This document shows positions 41,797 through 48,791 of a stretch of 48,791 bases of DNA, piece by piece. The notes under the pieces are model-generated. The model was not told the DNA's origin and searched no databases. It was given only the letters and a program-made list of their open reading frames with translations. The first letter of the stretch is position 1; every line of letters begins with the position of its first letter. The position numbers and the translations under genes are program-made. The stretch spans positions 1 to 48,791 of the forward strand of contig JAITMJ010000108.1 in the NCBI GenBank assembly GCA_031277475.1, read 5' to 3'. Source of the DNA: Flavobacteriaceae bacterium. GTDB lineage: Bacteria; Bacteroidota; Bacteroidia; Flavobacteriales; Weeksellaceae.

Positions 41797-43419
41797 TCAG
41801 TCTTTAACGATTTTAAATATTTCAATTTGTCCGCCCGCAAGTTTCACTTTGAACAGATAAATACCGGAAGTTAATCTGCTTACACTGATTTTCCCGTTAG
41901 AAATTTTAGATAAATTCATAACTTTTTGACCAATCATATTAAACACTTCCACATTTTCTATTTCTTTTTTAGCCGTAATGTTCAAAATATCTTTTACGGG
42001 ATTCGGATAAAATGAGATGTTGGAATTTGCAATGTCGTTTACAGCCGCTGTTTCGTCTTCTATTTTATAATTCTGCGCGTAAGCCACGCTTCCTGAGCCT
42101 CGATCTTCCGTCCAAACGGCAACGCTTTGTCCGCCCACATTTTTCGTGAAATCTATTCTGCCTTTATCCGTAGCGGTAGTCGCAATATTTCTGTATTGTT
42201 CAGACCAAACAAAGTCTCCGTTTTCATCCAAATAAGACACAAATAATTGAATCGGGCTTACGCCGTTTGGAATTCCGGTTGAGCCGAGAAAAAAGAGTTT
42301 GTTGTCCACCATTTGCGGATTTCCTTGCAGCATAAAAGAGTTTGCGCTTGTCGGGAAGAGTTGTTTTGCATCATCGGTGAACATTCTTGCGCCTGTGTTT
42401 TTGTCGAATTTTTGAACGTGCGCACTATACAAGTTTTGCAAATCGTCGGTAACGCGAGAAATAGACCACACATAATCGGAATTTTCTTGAAAAGCAATGC
42501 CGGTTTCCATTTCATAATGTGTGCCGTCCAATCTGAAATCAGAACCGTTTATGCCCCAAGGTAAAGTTCCGTCTGCGTTTATTCTTTGGAGAAAAGAATC
42601 GAATCGAAATCCGGTCGAGCCGTAATATCCGAGATAAGTAACATCGCCGTCTTGCAACACGGGATATCGTCGGTTGAACACCGTGGTTTGATTGGAAACT
42701 TGAACGGCATTTGCCCAAAGGGCGGTTCCGTCTGCATCATAACGTTGCGCCCAAAACATAGAATTTGGGGAAAAACCTCCTCGCACGTGCATCAAAACGA
42801 TAAAAGATCCGTCTGACAAACGAACCATTTCGCCGACACTTGTGTACGGATTAGAATTTGGTGAAGTCAGAACTTTCACGGCACTCCATTCCGGATTTCC
42901 GGTTGCGTCATATCTCATCAAACTTCCTGTTGTTCCGCCGTACCAGCCGATAAATGCTCCGCCGTTTCCGTCCGGAAGGATTTTGGTATCGAAAGCATTT
43001 TCGCCCAAATCTATTCCGCCTGTTCCCCAAAGTTGTTCGCCGGCAGGTGATATTTTGTGTGCATATCCGTGTCCGTCTCCTGTTGAAGTAAAAGAAATAT
43101 AAATATTTCCATTGTCGTCCACCGCTTGATCTCTGGTTACGGTGAAAGAACTCATTGCTACATCGCTTACCAACATTCCTTCATTTCCGAATAATTGATT
43201 TCCATCTTTGTCGAGCAACTGAACTTTAAGGACATAATCGTTTGCTCCCGCTGTTTCGTCCCAATATACCACATAAGTTTTTCCGTCATTAGTTCCTGTT
43301 GAAACAATATCGGCTGTGGGAGAATTTGCGACCAATGTGTTCACGCCGTAATCGTTGGTCCATTGCGCGAAAGCCGCAGTAAAAGCCATTAAGGCTAAAA
43401 GAATAAAAGTCTTTTTCAT
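41797..43419 (-). CDS. Secreted protein with T9SS type A sorting domain
   Basis: From the Met at 43419 the protein (~540 aa) has signal peptide MKKTFILLALMAFTAAFAQ. The 150-residue longer frame upstream has no signal and crosses the divergent VOC gene. The body has repeated short beta units with DG-, GT- and WxxxxG-type turns (GEQLWGTGGIDLGENAFDTK, DGNGGAFIGWYGG, MVDNKLFFLGSTG), suggesting a beta-propeller. The last ~75 residues (ISFYPNPVKDILNITAKKE ... FKIVKD) form a type A T9SS domain, similar to that of the giant adhesin. Substrate or ligand unknown. Confidence 0.9.
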   Translation of the reverse strand: MKKTFILLALMAFTAAFAQWTNDYGVNTLVANSPTADIVSTGTNDGKTYVVYWDETAGANDYVLKVQLLDKDGNQLFGNEGMLVSDVAMSSFTVTRDQAVDDNGNIYISFTSTGDGHGYAHKISPAGEQLWGTGGIDLGENAFDTKILPDGNGGAFIGWYGGTTGSLMRYDATGNPEWSAVKVLTSPNSNPYTSVGEMVRLSDGSFIVLMHVRGGFSPNSMFWAQRYDADGTALWANAVQVSNQTTVFNRRYPVLQDGDVTYLGYYGSTGFRFDSFLQRINADGTLPWGINGSDFRLDGTHYEMETGIAFQENSDYVWSISRVTDDLQNLYSAHVQKFDKNTGARMFTDDAKQLFPTSANSFMLQGNPQMVDNKLFFLGSTGIPNGVSPIQLFVSYLDENGDFVWSEQYRNIATTATDKGRIDFTKNVGGQSVAVWTEDRGSGSVAYAQNYKIEDETAAVNDIANSNISFYPNPVKDILNITAKKEIENVEVFNMIGQKVMNLSKISNGKISVSRLTSGIYLFKVKLAGGQIEIFKIVKD

Positions 43420-43478
43420 TTTTTTTAATTTTAAAATTAGTTTCGTAAAAATACATAAAATTAATTCTATAAATTCTA

Positions 43479-43486
43479 TAAATTTG
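43479..43486 (+). promoter_or_regulatory. -7 promoter box TAAATTTG for the VOC gene
   Basis: Perfect TAnnTTTG, ~44-nt leader. It lies within a short AATTCTATA tandem repeat in the divergent spacer to the T9SS gene. Confidence 0.5.
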
Positions 43487-43533
43487 TGGAAATTTGATAA
43501 TGAGGTGGTACAAAACACATAAATACAACAAAA

Positions 43534-44379
43534 ATGAACTCCGATATTTTTCCCTGCCTTTGGTTTGCAGGAAATGCAGAAGAAGCCGCCGAGTTTTATA
43601 CGAAAATCTTTAGCGGGAATATCACCGTAAATATGTTGCCGATTTTTCACATTGAGATTTTTGGGCAAAAAATAATGCTCTTGAACGGTGGTTCGCAATT
43701 TCAAAAAAATCCTTCGATTTCGCTGATGATTACATGTTCCGATAAAATTGAAGTTCAAAAATATTGGAACAAACTTTCCGAAAACGGAACACCGCTGATG
43801 CCTTTGGATTCTTATCCGTGGAGCAAAAAATACGGATGGATTCAAGATAAATTCGGTGTTTCGTGGCAATTTTATTTGGCTGAAAATTCAGAACATTCAC
43901 AAAAATTAGTCCCGACTTTGATGTTCATTAATGAAAACAAAGGAAAAGCACAAAAAGCAATGGATTTTTATACGCAAACTTTCCCAAACTCCAAAATCGG
44001 AAATGTTTTGAAATATGGAGAAAACGAAAACAATGAACCCGCTGAAAACGTGCAACACGCAGATTTTTCCATAGACGGTTATACTTTGTATTGTATGGAT
44101 TCTTCTTTTGAACATCAATTTAATTTTAACGAAGGAATTTCAATGATTGTGATGACGAACACTCAGCAGCAAACCAATTTTTTATGGGATTCCCTGATTT
44201 CCGAAGGTGGAAAAGAAAGTATGTGCGGCTGGCTGAAAGACAGATTCGGATTGAGTTGGCAAATCATTCCGAAAAAATTAATAGAATTACTGAATGATAA
44301 AAATCCCGATAAAGTTCAAAAAGCACAACAAGCATTGATGAAAATGAAGAAAATTGTGATTGCTGACTTGGAGGTATGA
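43534..44379 (+). CDS. Tandem VOC (PhnB/3-dmu-9_3-mt-like) domain protein
   Basis: This 281-aa protein has two copies of the PhnB-type vicinal-oxygen-chelate domain. Copy 1 (~4-125) has PCLWFAGNAEEAAEFYTKIF and then KFGVSWQFYL. Copy 2 (~128-265) has PTLMFINENKGKAQKAMDFY and then RFGLSWQIIPK. Members are cytoplasmic. Most have no known substrate, and methyltransferase names attached to the family are not supported. The gene is monocistronic, 58 bp before hypB, which has its own promoter. Confidence 0.9.
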   Translation: MNSDIFPCLWFAGNAEEAAEFYTKIFSGNITVNMLPIFHIEIFGQKIMLLNGGSQFQKNPSISLMITCSDKIEVQKYWNKLSENGTPLMPLDSYPWSKKYGWIQDKFGVSWQFYLAENSEHSQKLVPTLMFINENKGKAQKAMDFYTQTFPNSKIGNVLKYGENENNEPAENVQHADFSIDGYTLYCMDSSFEHQFNFNEGISMIVMTNTQQQTNFLWDSLISEGGKESMCGWLKDRFGLSWQIIPKKLIELLNDKNPDKVQKAQQALMKMKKIVIADLEV

Positions 44380-44404
44380 GAAAAAAAGATAATTATTAAT
44401 TCCA

Positions 44405-44412
44405 TAAATTTG
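44405..44412 (+). promoter_or_regulatory. -7 promoter box TAAATTTG for hypB
   Basis: Perfect TAnnTTTG, ~22-nt leader to the ATG at 44438. Confidence 0.6.
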
Positions 44413-44437
44413 TCGTAAACTTAAAAAAAATAAAATT

Positions 44438-45250
44438 ATGTGTTCCACTTGCGGTTGCGGTTCCGGTGAAAACGGAATCACTTTAACGAAAATCGGTGAA
44501 AATCATCACACGCATTTTCACACAGACGGGCATTCTCACTCACACTCTCATCATCATCACGATCATCATCATTCTCACGATCACCACGATCATCACCATT
44601 CTCACGAAGCGAATGTGGTGGAATTGGAGAGAGATATTTTGCAGAAAAATCAACTTAGTGCGGAAAAAAATCGAGGTTTTTTTGAAGCGTTGAATATTTT
44701 TGCAATCAATTTGGTAAGTTCGCCCGGAAGCGGAAAAACCACGCTTTTGGAGAAAACCATTTCCGATTTGAAAAACGAAATTGAATTTTCCGTAATCGAA
44801 GGCGATCAACAAACCACAAACGATGCCGAAAGAATTTTTGCGTTGCAAATTCCTGTTATTCAAATCAATACAGGAAAAGGTTGCCATTTGGATTCTGAAA
44901 TGATTGCTAAATCTTTAAAAGAACTGAAACCCAAACCAAATTCGGTTTTGATGATTGAAAATGTGGGAAATTTGGTTTGTCCGGCGATGTTCGATTTAGG
45001 TGAAAATCAGCGCGTTGTCATCGTTTCCGTAACCGAAGGCGAAGACAAACCTTTGAAATATCCCGATATGTTTTACACTTCGAATATTTGCATCATCAAT
45101 AAAATTGATTTGTTGCCGCATTTGAAATTCGATGTAGAAAAATTAAAAGAAAACGCCAAGAAAGTCAATCCGAACATCCGTTGTTTTGAAGTTTCTGCAA
45201 TCTCAGGCGAAGGCATGGAAAATTGGTATGAGTTTTTGAAAACGAGGTGA
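44438..45250 (+). CDS. hypB: HypB-like nickel GTPase with His-rich region
   Basis: This 270-aa protein begins with the CxxCGC nickel site (CSTCGCG, residues 2-8). A His/Asp stretch follows (~23-56, over 20 His) that can store nickel. The G domain has P-loop SSPGSGKTT (94-102), EGDQQTTND (switch I), IENVGNLVCP with the conserved Cys, and NKIDLLP for guanine binding. HypB inserts nickel into [NiFe] hydrogenase with HypA. No hypA, other hyp, hydrogenase or urease gene is in this window, so its client is unknown here. Confidence 0.93.
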   Translation: MCSTCGCGSGENGITLTKIGENHHTHFHTDGHSHSHSHHHHDHHHSHDHHDHHHSHEANVVELERDILQKNQLSAEKNRGFFEALNIFAINLVSSPGSGKTTLLEKTISDLKNEIEFSVIEGDQQTTNDAERIFALQIPVIQINTGKGCHLDSEMIAKSLKELKPKPNSVLMIENVGNLVCPAMFDLGENQRVVIVSVTEGEDKPLKYPDMFYTSNICIINKIDLLPHLKFDVEKLKENAKKVNPNIRCFEVSAISGEGMENWYEFLKTR

Positions 45251-45273
45251 TTTATTTTAATTCTTTAAATTCT

Positions 45274-46281
45274 TTATTTAATATATTTCTGCCATTTCCA
45301 AGTGGTTTTCAACGCTTCTTCCAATGTGGTTTCGGATTTCCAGCCGAGTTCTTTTTCCGCTTTGTCGGCGTTCGCATAAGCCATTGTGATATCGCCGGCT
45401 CGTCTGTCGCAAATTTCGTACGGTATTTTCACGCCGGTCGCCGTTTCAAAAGCACGAACCACTTCCAAAACCGATGAACCTTTTCCGGTTCCGAGATTAT
45501 AAATATCAATGGCGGTTTCGGATTTTTCGGAAATTAATTTTTTCAAAGCGGCAACGTGTGCTTTTGCCAAATCCACGACATAAATATAATCGCGAATCGG
45601 CGTTCCGTCCGGCGTCGGATAATCGTTTCCCCAAATTTTCAATTTTTCGCGAATTCCGGCGGCAGTTTGTGTAACGTATGGAACCAAATTGTTCGGAACG
45701 CCAATCGGCAATTCGCCGATTTTTCCGGACGGATGTGCGCCAATCGGATTAAAATAGCGCAACAAAGAAATTTTTTTACGATTCGCCAAAGCAAAATCTT
45801 TCAAAATTTCTTCGCTCATTTGTTTGGTTTTTGCGTAAACGCTTTCGGGTGTTTTCAGCGGAGCGTTTTCGTCAATCGGCATTTTGTCTGCTTGTCCGTA
45901 TACCGTGCAAGACGAACTGAAAATGAAATTGGAAATATTTCTCGCCTTAAATTCCTGCAAAACATTGATGAGCGAAAACAAATTATTTTCATAATATTCC
46001 AAAGGTTTTTCCTGACTTTCACCGACGGCTTTAAACGCCGCAAAATTCACACAACCCAAAATATTGTGCGCCTCAAAAACCTGAGAAAGAAGTTCTTTTC
46101 TCTTTAAATCGAAAGGATAAAAAGCGGGTTTTTTGCCGGTGATTTCTTCGATATTATTTAAAATAAATTTTTCGGAATTAGACAAATCGTCCACAATCAC
46201 CACTTCAAAACCATTGTTCAAAAGTTCCACAACTGTGTGAGAACCGATATATCCAAGTCCGCCGGTTACGAGTATTTGCAT
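45274..46281 (-). CDS. galE: UDP-glucose 4-epimerase
   Basis: In this 335-aa short-chain dehydrogenase-type enzyme the NAD-binding GGLGYIGSH is at 7-15, FSSSCTVYG at ~120-128 has the catalytic Ser/Thr, and YAKTK (~148-152) is the YxxxK motif. NPIGAHPSGKIGE and the C-terminal sugar-binding region are intact. It interconverts UDP-glucose and UDP-galactose for surface polysaccharides. It converges with hypB 23 bp away and is transcribed separately from tsf (240-bp gap). Confidence 0.96.
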   Translation of the reverse strand: MQILVTGGLGYIGSHTVVELLNNGFEVVIVDDLSNSEKFILNNIEEITGKKPAFYPFDLKRKELLSQVFEAHNILGCVNFAAFKAVGESQEKPLEYYENNLFSLINVLQEFKARNISNFIFSSSCTVYGQADKMPIDENAPLKTPESVYAKTKQMSEEILKDFALANRKKISLLRYFNPIGAHPSGKIGELPIGVPNNLVPYVTQTAAGIREKLKIWGNDYPTPDGTPIRDYIYVVDLAKAHVAALKKLISEKSETAIDIYNLGTGKGSSVLEVVRAFETATGVKIPYEICDRRAGDITMAYANADKAEKELGWKSETTLEEALKTTWKWQKYIK

Positions 46282-46521
46282 TGTTTTATTTGTTTAAAAT
46301 TCAACTTTGAAAATTATTCGGCTTCGCTCATCCTCACAAAGTAGAGATTAAGTAAAATATAATCGCTATCATCCTGCACACAAAGGAAAGTCTGCAGACG
46401 AAGTTCATGAAAGGACCGGAGTTTTCAAATTTTCAACTTTGACAAAGTGTTTTCACAAACATAAAAAGTTTTTCTCTTTTTATCTTGGCTCTTTTCATCC
46501 CGTTTTTCGATAAAAACGGCT

Positions 46522-47337
46522 TTAAGAAAGACTCGCTCGAACAAAACCCAAAATTTTCAAATCCGGATTCATGGATTTCACATAATTTGAAACGGAAATA
46601 TTTGTGTCTTTGATGAAGGCTTGATGTACCAGCGTATTGTCTTTATAAAAACGCTGAATTTTTCCTTTCAAAATATTTTCGATGATGTTTTCCGGTTTTC
46701 CTTCTTTCTGCAAAAGTTCCCTTTCGATTTCCAATTCCTTGTTAATCACGTCTTGTGAAACTTGGGTTTCGTCCAAAGCAATCGGGTTCATCGCGGCAAC
46801 TTGCATAGATACGGCTTTTGCGACTTCTTCAGAATTTGCGGACAATGAAGTAATGGCGGCGATTTTATTTCCGGCGTGAATATACGCGCCCAAATACGGA
46901 CCTTCGATTTTTTCAAAAGAACCGATTTCAATTTTTTCGCCAATAACGCCGGTTTGCTCGATGAGTTTTTCGGCAACCGTGGTTCCGTGAAAATCCGATG
47001 CTAAAAATTCGTCTTTGTTTTTATAAAAAATCGCTTGTTCCGCGAGTTCATAAGCCAATTCCACGAAAGATTCGTTTTTTGCCACGAAATCCGTTTCGCA
47101 ATTCAGAGCGATGATTGCGCCCAAAGTTCTGTCTTCGTTTATTCTCGCGATTACCGCGCCTTCGGAAGAATCTCTGTCGGCTCTGTTGGCTGCCACTTTT
47201 TGTCCTTTTTTTCTAAGGATTTCGATGGCTTTTTCAAAATCTCCTTCTGCTTCTGTTAAGGCTTTTTTGCAGTCCATCATTCCTGCACCTGTTGTGTTTC
47301 TAAGTTTGGCTACGTCTGCCGCAGTTGGTGAATACAT
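46522..47337 (-). CDS. tsf: Translation elongation factor Ts
   Basis: In this 271-aa protein the N-terminal UBA-like domain YSPTAADVAKLRNTTGAGMM and DCKKALTEAEGDFEKAIEIL is classic. The core has LNCETDFVAKNESF, the TDFV motif that contacts EF-Tu. It recycles EF-Tu-GDP. Flavobacteria normally have rpsB directly upstream; here the upstream ~500 bp contain only a promoter box and a MITE-like element. The TATCTTTG box (47404-47411) gives a ~63-nt leader. Confidence 0.97.
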   Translation of the reverse strand: MYSPTAADVAKLRNTTGAGMMDCKKALTEAEGDFEKAIEILRKKGQKVAANRADRDSSEGAVIARINEDRTLGAIIALNCETDFVAKNESFVELAYELAEQAIFYKNKDEFLASDFHGTTVAEKLIEQTGVIGEKIEIGSFEKIEGPYLGAYIHAGNKIAAITSLSANSEEVAKAVSMQVAAMNPIALDETQVSQDVINKELEIERELLQKEGKPENIIENILKGKIQRFYKDNTLVHQAFIKDTNISVSNYVKSMNPDLKILGFVRASLS

Positions 47338-47403
47338 AATTTTATTTACTTTTATTTGTTATTAAATAATAATTGTTATTTTAGCCCCGTTTTTAAGAGC
47401 GTG

Positions 47404-47411
47404 CAAAGATA
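47404..47411 (-). promoter_or_regulatory. -7 promoter box TATCTTTG for tsf
   Basis: Perfect TAnnTTTG on the minus strand, 41 bp from the end of MITE B. A TTTG about 23 bp further upstream could be the -33 element. Confidence 0.65.
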
Positions 47412-47443
47412 TGAAATTTTTTGCTTATTAAATTCAAAGTTCA

Positions 47444-47749
47444 ATGTTTAACCGGGTCAAACGCATTAAAATTTTAAATGTTTATAACTAAATAAATTAA
47501 ATACGCCTAATAGTTATTAAATATTTAAGTATAATTTTAACACAAGGAATTTTTGAAAAGGTTTGAAAATATTTTAAACGCAAAGTCGTTTCACTCTGCA
47601 ACCGGAAAAACGCATTAAGAGAACACAAGCCTTTGCTAAATAAAATGCCTTTGCGTTTTCGAAAAATTTGGATAAAAATATGGCGAACTTTGCGTTAAAA
47701 AAAAGACGGCGGATTAACATTTTTTAATGCGTTTAGCCTGATGTTCAAC
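47444..47749. mobile_element. MITE-like element B with 9-bp target duplication
   Basis: The target-duplication candidates are ATGTTTAAC (47444-47452) and ATGTTCAAC (47741-47749), one mismatch. The element (47453-47740, 288 bp) has ends CGGGTCAAACGCATTAAAA and, complemented, CAGGCTAAACGCATTAAAA. It shares interior sequence with element A (AAGAGAACACAAGCCTTTGC, then ATGCCTTTGCG). There is no transposase frame. It lies between tsf and the secreted-protein gene. Confidence 0.7.
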
Positions 47750-47776
47750 ACTTCGACTTCGCTCAGTGTGACAAAA
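47747..47776. repeat. Dispersed repeat, identical to 9268-9297
   Basis: Thirty identical bases, beginning AACACTTCGACTTCGCTCAG, directly at the right edge of MITE B. This is the common flavobacterial intergenic repeat. Confidence 0.7.
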
Positions 47777-47840
47777 GTTTAAAGCAAGAAGCAAAAAGCA
47801 AAAAGTTTCTCAATGTCTAATAATTTAAAATAATTTTAAA

Positions 47841-48458
47841 ATGAAAAAAATCCTGTTAATCCCGATATTTCTCGCATCAATTTGTGTGTTTTCTCAAACG
47901 ATAAGTTTTGACCAAGCCTCGAAATCCAATGATCCGAAAGTGGTGGCGACTTTTATTAAAAATAATCCCAATCATCCCGGAAATGCCGAATTGAAAAAAA
48001 GATTGGTAACGATTGTAAACAACAATAAAACTTCACCGCCGGCAACAACCTCGAAATCAACGGTTTCAAAATCGGGAACAAAAATAAGTTCGCAAAAATC
48101 TGCCGGAACTTCAACATCTGATACTCACAAACAGCAAGCGGTAGATCTTTTGAACCACATGTTCAGCAATGATCCGAACAGCAAAGAAGCCTACATTCAA
48201 ATTATGAACCAGTCTAATTGCAATTTGAATGTGAAAATCACCGGAAAAAAAACGTATAATTTAGCGGTTCCGGCAAACAATCAAAATTTTATTTTGGTGG
48301 ATAAAGGAAACTACACGCTTTCTTCCGATGTTTGCGGTGCGAAATACAGTTCTTCAAAAAATATTATCAAAGATATCATGATTACGTTGAATTCGCCGTC
48401 TTCGTCGCCTGCAACCTCTGCAAAAACAACTCCGAAAACAACAAAGAAAAAGAGATAG
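47841..48458 (+). CDS. Secreted protein, Ser/Thr-rich linker plus small C-terminal domain
   Basis: This 205-aa protein has signal peptide MKKILLIPIFLASICVFSQ. Residues ~22-60 form a short helical repeat (DPKVVATFIKNNPNHPGNAE). A low-complexity Ser/Thr/Lys linker spans ~60-95. A compact domain (~97-180) contains NCNLNVKITGKKTYNLAVPA, then NFILVDKGNYTLSSDVCGAKYSS with two Cys. A basic tail ends TTKKKR. The C-terminal domain resembles small beta-sandwich domains of unknown function seen in Chryseobacterium proteins (weak). It is monocistronic; no clear -7 box is seen. Confidence 0.8.
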   Translation: MKKILLIPIFLASICVFSQTISFDQASKSNDPKVVATFIKNNPNHPGNAELKKRLVTIVNNNKTSPPATTSKSTVSKSGTKISSQKSAGTSTSDTHKQQAVDLLNHMFSNDPNSKEAYIQIMNQSNCNLNVKITGKKTYNLAVPANNQNFILVDKGNYTLSSDVCGAKYSSSKNIIKDIMITLNSPSSSPATSAKTTPKTTKKKR

Positions 48459-48481
48459 AATTTTTTGCCATATCAATCTTG

Positions 48482-48517
48482 CAGGTCAAACGCATTAAAA
48501 ATGTAATTAAAATATAA
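48482..48517. mobile_element. Left end of a third MITE copy, cut by an IS5-like element
   Basis: CAGGTCAAACGCATTAAAA (48482-48500) matches the terminal repeat of elements A and B. The sequence then departs near 48505-48517, where the insertion sequence end appears to begin (AGAACCTGTTTGAG). Confidence 0.55.
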
Positions 48518-48791
48518 GAACCTGTTTGAGTTAATATTTCCGGACAAATCTTCTAATATCGATTAAAGTGATAAACGCATTTGCATTCTCTGTTTTCCTT
48601 TCATAATCTTTGGAGCATCTTCTATATATCAAGTGTCCACGAGATGGTTCTACAATCCAACATTTTTTTTGTGAGCGATGGGAATATTCAGGATTTCAAC
48701 ACTAATATTGTATTGCTGCTCCATTTTTTCATTTCGGAAAGCGTCACCGAAAGTTCCTCCAAAAGTTCCATCATAATTTATTGGCTGAAAC
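48518..48791 (-). mobile_element. IS5-family insertion sequence, right part (continues past window)
   Basis: It contains the C-terminal part of a transposase and a probable end starting near 48518 (AGAACCTGTTTGAG). The far end and any target duplication lie outside the window. Confidence 0.7.
48531..48791 (-). CDS. IS5-family transposase, C-terminal part, with -1 frame change (partial)
   Basis: Translation from the right edge in one frame gives PINYDGTFGGTFGDAFRNEK and then VEILNIPIAHKK. The reading then shifts by -1 at an A8 run (complement of 48663-48670). It continues WIVEPSRGHLIYRRCSKDYE, then AFITLIDIRRFVRKY, to a TAA at 48531-48533. WIVEPSRGHLIYRRCSKDYE matches the DDE-domain ending of IS5-group transposases (WVVERTF-W...RR-SKDYE), with the last catalytic Glu in IVEP. 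A-run slippage is used by several IS families to make the full transposase, so this is either programmed frameshifting or a disabling mutation. No single open frame covers the region. Confidence 0.7.

Noticed and set aside
43420-43869. 150-residue N-terminal extension of the T9SS protein
   Set aside because: It overlaps the divergent VOC gene and its promoter; the signal peptide starts at 43419.
44540-44887. 115-aa minus-strand frame opposite the HypB His-rich region
   Set aside because: Its Met/Val-rich end is the complement of the His codon run.
46500-46519. Terminator after tsf (CCGTTTTT-CGAT-AAAAACGG)
   Set aside because: The palindrome is real, but it is weak and lacks a trailing T tract on the tsf strand, so it is not listed as a terminator.
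1-48791. tRNA or rRNA genes
   Set aside because: No cloverleaf with a CCA end or rRNA-like stretch was recognised by eye; a covariance search would be needed to exclude one fully.

Overview
The window looks like chromosomal DNA from a Bacteroidota species, most likely class Flavobacteriia near the Chryseobacterium/Weeksellaceae group. This rests on AT-rich sequence, weak Shine-Dalgarno signals, many TAnnTTTG (-7) promoter boxes just upstream of genes, GLPGLI-family secreted proteins, type IX secretion (T9SS) C-terminal sorting domains, CarboxypepD_reg/TonB-type outer-membrane barrels and the flavobacterial holA/HSDR_N divergent pair. The placement is from protein character only. No rRNA, tRNA or CRISPR array was recognised.

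Left part (1-9.3 kb): the window opens inside a start-less near-copy of the 516-aa secreted protein gene at 2092-3642. Between them lies an AAA_14/DUF4143 ATPase preceded by three palindromes at an exact 33-bp period. Then come rdgB, a DUF2059+SecD-head protein and M48 protease pair, a DUF4251 lipoprotein, an AT-rich gap with DnaA-box-like sites (weak oriC candidate), an inverted-repeat element, and pgk.

Middle (9.3-28.5 kb): an outer-membrane barrel, three GLPGLI paralogs and two tandem secreted mini-peptides with a divergent HTH regulator form one envelope locus. Two toxin-antitoxin pairs (PIN type; ParE type) interrupt it, the second directly before a polA gene that has lost its N-terminal half. 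Then follow a carboxylesterase, two ECF sigma factors (one with a membrane partner), a T9SS M28 peptidase, a CDF metal exporter, holA and its HSDR_N neighbour, a NodB deacetylase, and a second AAA_14/DUF4143 ATPase, again with phased (32-bp) repeats upstream.

Right part (28.5-48.8 kb): a MITE-like element with a 9-bp target duplication is followed by a tight four-gene operon: GNAT-like protein, FkbH/HAD-IIIC protein, acyl carrier protein, and an EptA-like membrane transferase. This is the best candidate for an undescribed pathway, possibly carrier-protein-tethered decoration of an envelope glycan. Next come a small outer-membrane barrel, a 2245-aa T9SS adhesin followed by tandem terminators, a second T9SS protein, a VOC protein, an orphan hypB, galE, tsf without rpsB upstream, a second MITE copy, a secreted protein, and the end of an IS5-like insertion sequence whose transposase changes frame at an A8 run.
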